Assembly (NCBI GenBank): GCA_030622395.1
Contig: JAUXGF010000012.1
Location: 1 to 13,788 of the forward strand
Length of the DNA: 13,788 nt
Direction: 5' to 3'
Source: Calditrichaceae bacterium
GTDB taxonomy: Bacteria; Calditrichota; Calditrichia; Calditrichales; Calditrichaceae
The notes under the pieces were generated by a model. That model was not told the DNA's origin. It ran no database searches and was given only the letters and a program-made list of their open reading frames with translations. Below are positions 12,005 to 13,788 of this stretch, piece by piece. The number at the start of each line of letters is the position of its first letter. Position 1 is the stretch's first letter. The position numbers were made by a program, and so were the translations under genes.

Positions 12005-12643
12005 TTAGCGCATATCTACAACATTTACGCTGTCATCCGCCTGATAAGTAAACAGATCGTCGGACAATTTTGATTTAGTGTCTATATCGGTAATTTCAAA
12101 GCGGCTCTGATTTCCGTTTAAATCCGTTGTTTCTATCATTAAAATATGCCAGTTATCTTTATCAATCCACAACTTGACGCTTTTAATATATCCGTGAACA
12201 TCTTCTTTTGGATCTAATCTGATTTTATAGACCTCGTTTTTGCCTGATTTTTCCTCGCCCAACAAAGTCGAATAATATTTTTTGGGATATTTGAATAACA
12301 AATCACGCGGCAGAAGGGCTCCGGAATTTTCACGGACATTATCAATCAAAAGCTGCTTACTCATTTCATTATATGTCCAGATTGTTTTACCGTCCGTTAC
12401 GATAACCTGATCTTCCGATTTAAAGCGGTACTTTACGCCGTTCTTTATAAATATCTTGCCTGACGTCTCCGTTTGAGATCCGGTTATTTTAAAAGTTTCT
12501 ACTTGCTTGAATGTCGCTGACAAATTATCCATCTTATCATACGTTTTCTGAACTTTTTTGATTATCTTATTCACATCGGCGGCATTTGCCTGTATTGCGG
12601 TCATCAATAAAAAAACTACGCTTATAAATAAAATATGTCTCAT
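12005..12643 (-). CDS. lolA: outer-membrane lipoprotein carrier protein LolA
   Basis: A periplasmic chaperone that carries lipoproteins from the LolCDE complex to the outer membrane. The 212 residues start with a signal peptide (MRHILF, hydrophobic to about residue 19) with likely cleavage after ANA at 19-21. The mature part has the LolA pattern: an early helix with VQKTYDKMDNLSATFKQ, SGKIFIKNGVKYRFK, TDGKTIWTYNE, and late strands with VKLWIDKDNWHILMIETTD and NQSRFEITDI. Length fits the family (about 200-215). AAAGGA lies 7 nt before the ATG. The ftsK-lolA order, conserved in several diderm lineages, supports the call. ftsK lies 296 bp upstream across a large palindrome that might limit read-through; the phosphatase gene follows closely. 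No LolB is present. Confidence 0.9.
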   Translation of the reverse strand: MRHILFISVVFLLMTAIQANAADVNKIIKKVQKTYDKMDNLSATFKQVETFKITGSQTETSGKIFIKNGVKYRFKSEDQVIVTDGKTIWTYNEMSKQLLIDNVRENSGALLPRDLLFKYPKKYYSTLLGEEKSGKNEVYKIRLDPKEDVHGYIKSVKLWIDKDNWHILMIETTDLNGNQSRFEITDIDTKSKLSDDLFTYQADDSVNVVDMR

Positions 12644-12672
12644 ACTTTTTCCTTTTAGATAATGTTTTTTAT

Positions 12673-12751
12673 GTTTATATGAAAGTTTTTCAACTTACCC
12701 CCTAAATCCCCCTCTCTTTAAGAAATAGAGGGGGACTTGGAAGTAGAGTGG
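12673..12751. repeat. CCCCTAAATCCC-type inverted-repeat element with its upstream module
   Basis: GTTTATATG directly followed by AAAGTTTTTCAACT (12673-12695) is the uninterrupted form of the module split at 10725-10768. Then come CCCCCTAAATCCCCCTCT, a loop, AGAGGGGGACTTGG and AGTAGAGTGGG. The same block order is found in reverse at 2084-2135 and, with a much shorter stem-loop, at 85-116. Confidence 0.7.
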
Positions 12752-12776
12752 GAAAATCCCCTCTCTTTAAAAATAG

Positions 12777-12843
12777 ACTCACCCCTAACCCCTCCCAAGA
12801 GGGGAATAAGCAATTCCCCTCTTGGGAGGGGTTAGGGGTGAGT
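12777..12843. repeat. perfect 31-bp inverted repeat (CCCCTAACCCC type) with flanking T-runs
   Basis: Arms 12777-12807 and 12813-12843 are exact reverse complements (ACTCACCCCTAACCCC... against ...GGGGTTAGGGGTGAGT) around a 5-nt loop AAGCA. On the minus strand the hairpin is followed within 3 nt by TTTTT; on the plus strand TTTTT follows within 6 nt. It lies 97 bp past the ftsK stop, so it could act as a bidirectional intrinsic terminator between ftsK and lolA. It is also the intact reference copy for the interrupted elements at 6662-6728 and 10801-10883. Confidence 0.88.
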
Positions 12844-12876
12844 TTCAATTTTTACAACCCCATACTCAGCTCCAAC

Positions 12877-12904
12877 CAGCATCCAGCATCAAGTATCCAG
12901 TATC
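12877..12904. repeat. short heptamer array, CAGTATC family (4 units)
   Basis: Units CAGCATC, CAGCATC, AAGTATC and CAGTATC. CAGTATC is the reverse complement of the GATACTG unit at 6554. The array ends 35 bp from the ftsK stop codon. Confidence 0.7.
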
Positions 12905-12939
12905 GCTTTCAACTTTGCAAAGCTATGTTCTCCCCTGCG

Positions 12940-13788
12940 CTATTGCATTTCTTTAAATTCCTGAAGTGTTACCAATACTTCACGCGGCTTACTGCTGTCC
13001 GGAGGACCCACAATTCCATCTTCCTCTAACTGATCCATCAAACGCGCCGCGCGGGCATAGCCGAGTTTTAATCTACGCTGCAGGAGTGAAATTGATCCCT
13101 GCTGATGCTGAATAACAATGGCACGGGCTTCTTCGTACATAGAATCGCGGCTGTCGTCTGCGAAAAAATCCCCGCCGCTATGCTTAGAAGCCGCCGGTTG
13201 AGGCACACTGTAATAGGGCAATTTCGGTTGACGTCGAACATGTTCAATAACCCGCTCCACTTCATCTGTATCTATAAACGAATTTTGCAGGCGAACCGGC
13301 TTGGGCCGACCCGGCGGCAGAAAAAGCACATCGCCGTTTCCTAATAACTGTTCGGCTCCATTCATATCTAAAACTGTTCGTGAATCGACTTTTGTTGCAA
13401 CTTGATAAGCCATTCGCGCCGGGAAATTAGCCTTAATCATTCCGGTAATTATATTTACACTGGGGCGCTGAGTAGCTACAATAAGATGAAGACCCACAGC
13501 GCGCGCCATTTGTGCTATACGGGCGATCGGCATCTCGACTTCTTTTGCGCCAACCATCATCAAATCCGCCAGCTCGTCGATTATAATTACAATATATGGT
13601 AAATGCTGATATTTAGCTTGTTTAACTTTAGCGCCGCCTTCTTCAATCTTTTTGTTATAGTCAATGATATTTCTTACGCCAAGATGCGCCAACTGGTCAT
13701 AACGACGTTCCATTTCTAAAACCAGGCTGTTTAACATACTCACTGCATTATTCGGCTTAGTAATCACTTCTTCATCTAAATCCGGACG
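12940..13788 (-). CDS. ftsK: DNA translocase FtsK, C-terminal part (5' end outside the window)
   Basis: A septal DNA pump that moves chromosome termini apart at division and activates dimer resolution. The reading frame is open to the window edge (first visible residues RPDLDEEVITKP), so only the last 282 residues are here; a GTG at 13767 is internal, not a start. Visible are EMERRYDQLAHLGVRNI, typical of the FtsK/SpoIIIE motor, Walker B in IIIDELADLMM, the ATQRPSVNIITG motif, VDSRTVLDMNGAEQLLGNGD, and a C-terminal winged-helix gamma domain of about 60 residues (from MYEEARAIVIQHQQGS to REVLVT) that reads polar DNA sequences. Walker A, the linker and the membrane domain are upstream and not visible. 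The protein ends FKEMQ; lolA follows after 296 bp of repeats. Confidence 0.95.
   Translation of the reverse strand, partial: RPDLDEEVITKPNNAVSMLNSLVLEMERRYDQLAHLGVRNIIDYNKKIEEGGAKVKQAKYQHLPYIVIIIDELADLMMVGAKEVEMPIARIAQMARAVGLHLIVATQRPSVNIITGMIKANFPARMAYQVATKVDSRTVLDMNGAEQLLGNGDVLFLPPGRPKPVRLQNSFIDTDEVERVIEHVRRQPKLPYYSVPQPAASKHSGGDFFADDSRDSMYEEARAIVIQHQQGSISLLQRRLKLGYARAARLMDQLEEDGIVGPPDSSKPREVLVTLQEFKEMQ

Noticed and set aside
12748..13029. 93-codon open frame on the plus strand
   Set aside because: It is made of the 31-bp palindrome and antisense ftsK; the product (LTPNPSQEG...FPSWEGLGV) is a palindrome translation often seen in such repeats.
13765..13767. GTG as the ftsK start codon
   Set aside because: The frame is open to the window edge with FtsK-like sequence, and the Walker A half of the motor is missing, so the true start lies outside.

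Overview
The window looks like chromosomal DNA from an AT-rich diderm (Gram-negative) bacterium. The evidence is a LolA periplasmic lipoprotein carrier, an FtsK translocase and a Wzc-type capsule/exopolysaccharide tyrosine kinase. The single-chain kinase paired with a PHP-type (CpsB/YwqE) phosphatase, and intergenic spaces packed with small repeats, would suit an FCB-group or candidate-phylum genome. That placement is inference; no rRNA, tRNA or other taxonomic marker is present.

All ten genes lie on the minus strand, so transcription runs from right to left. At the right edge is the C-terminal part of ftsK (12940-13788), then lolA (12005-12643) and, 20 bp on, a PHP tyrosine phosphatase (11163-11984). 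A 658-bp gene-free stretch of repeats follows. Next comes a surface-polysaccharide block: the tyrosine autokinase (8211-10490, TTG start), UDP-glucose 6-dehydrogenase (6765-8081) and a UDP-N-acetylhexosamine dehydrogenase (5198-6508). This block closes with a clear rho-independent terminator (5153-5179). The last block is a small ribbon-helix-helix protein (4710-4922), a PHP phosphoesterase of the RNase AM/TrpH type (3842-4708) and two tandem AlkP-superfamily phosphohydrolases (2152-3540 and 499-1875).

The kinase and phosphatase probably form an opposing pair that controls polysaccharide chain assembly. The two dehydrogenases supply acidic sugar nucleotides (UDP-GlcA and UDP-HexNAcA). No glycosyltransferase, flippase or Wza-type exporter is in view. 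The RHH-PHP-AlkP block has no assigned pathway.

The most unusual part of the window is the intergenic DNA. It holds (1) tandem arrays with a strict 7-bp period in three unrelated sequence families; (2) inverted-repeat elements built on CCCCTAACCCC or CCCCTAAATCCC; (3) two intergenic regions 10.5 kb apart (1-371 and 10590-11114) that share five modules in the same order and orientation; and (4) short 21-44 bp GC-rich, hairpin-forming segments whose occupied and empty sites can both be found inside this window. The last point implies very small mobile or duplicating elements that nest inside larger repeats, similar in principle to the small dispersed repeats of cyanobacteria. No transposase or reverse transcriptase that might move them is encoded here.
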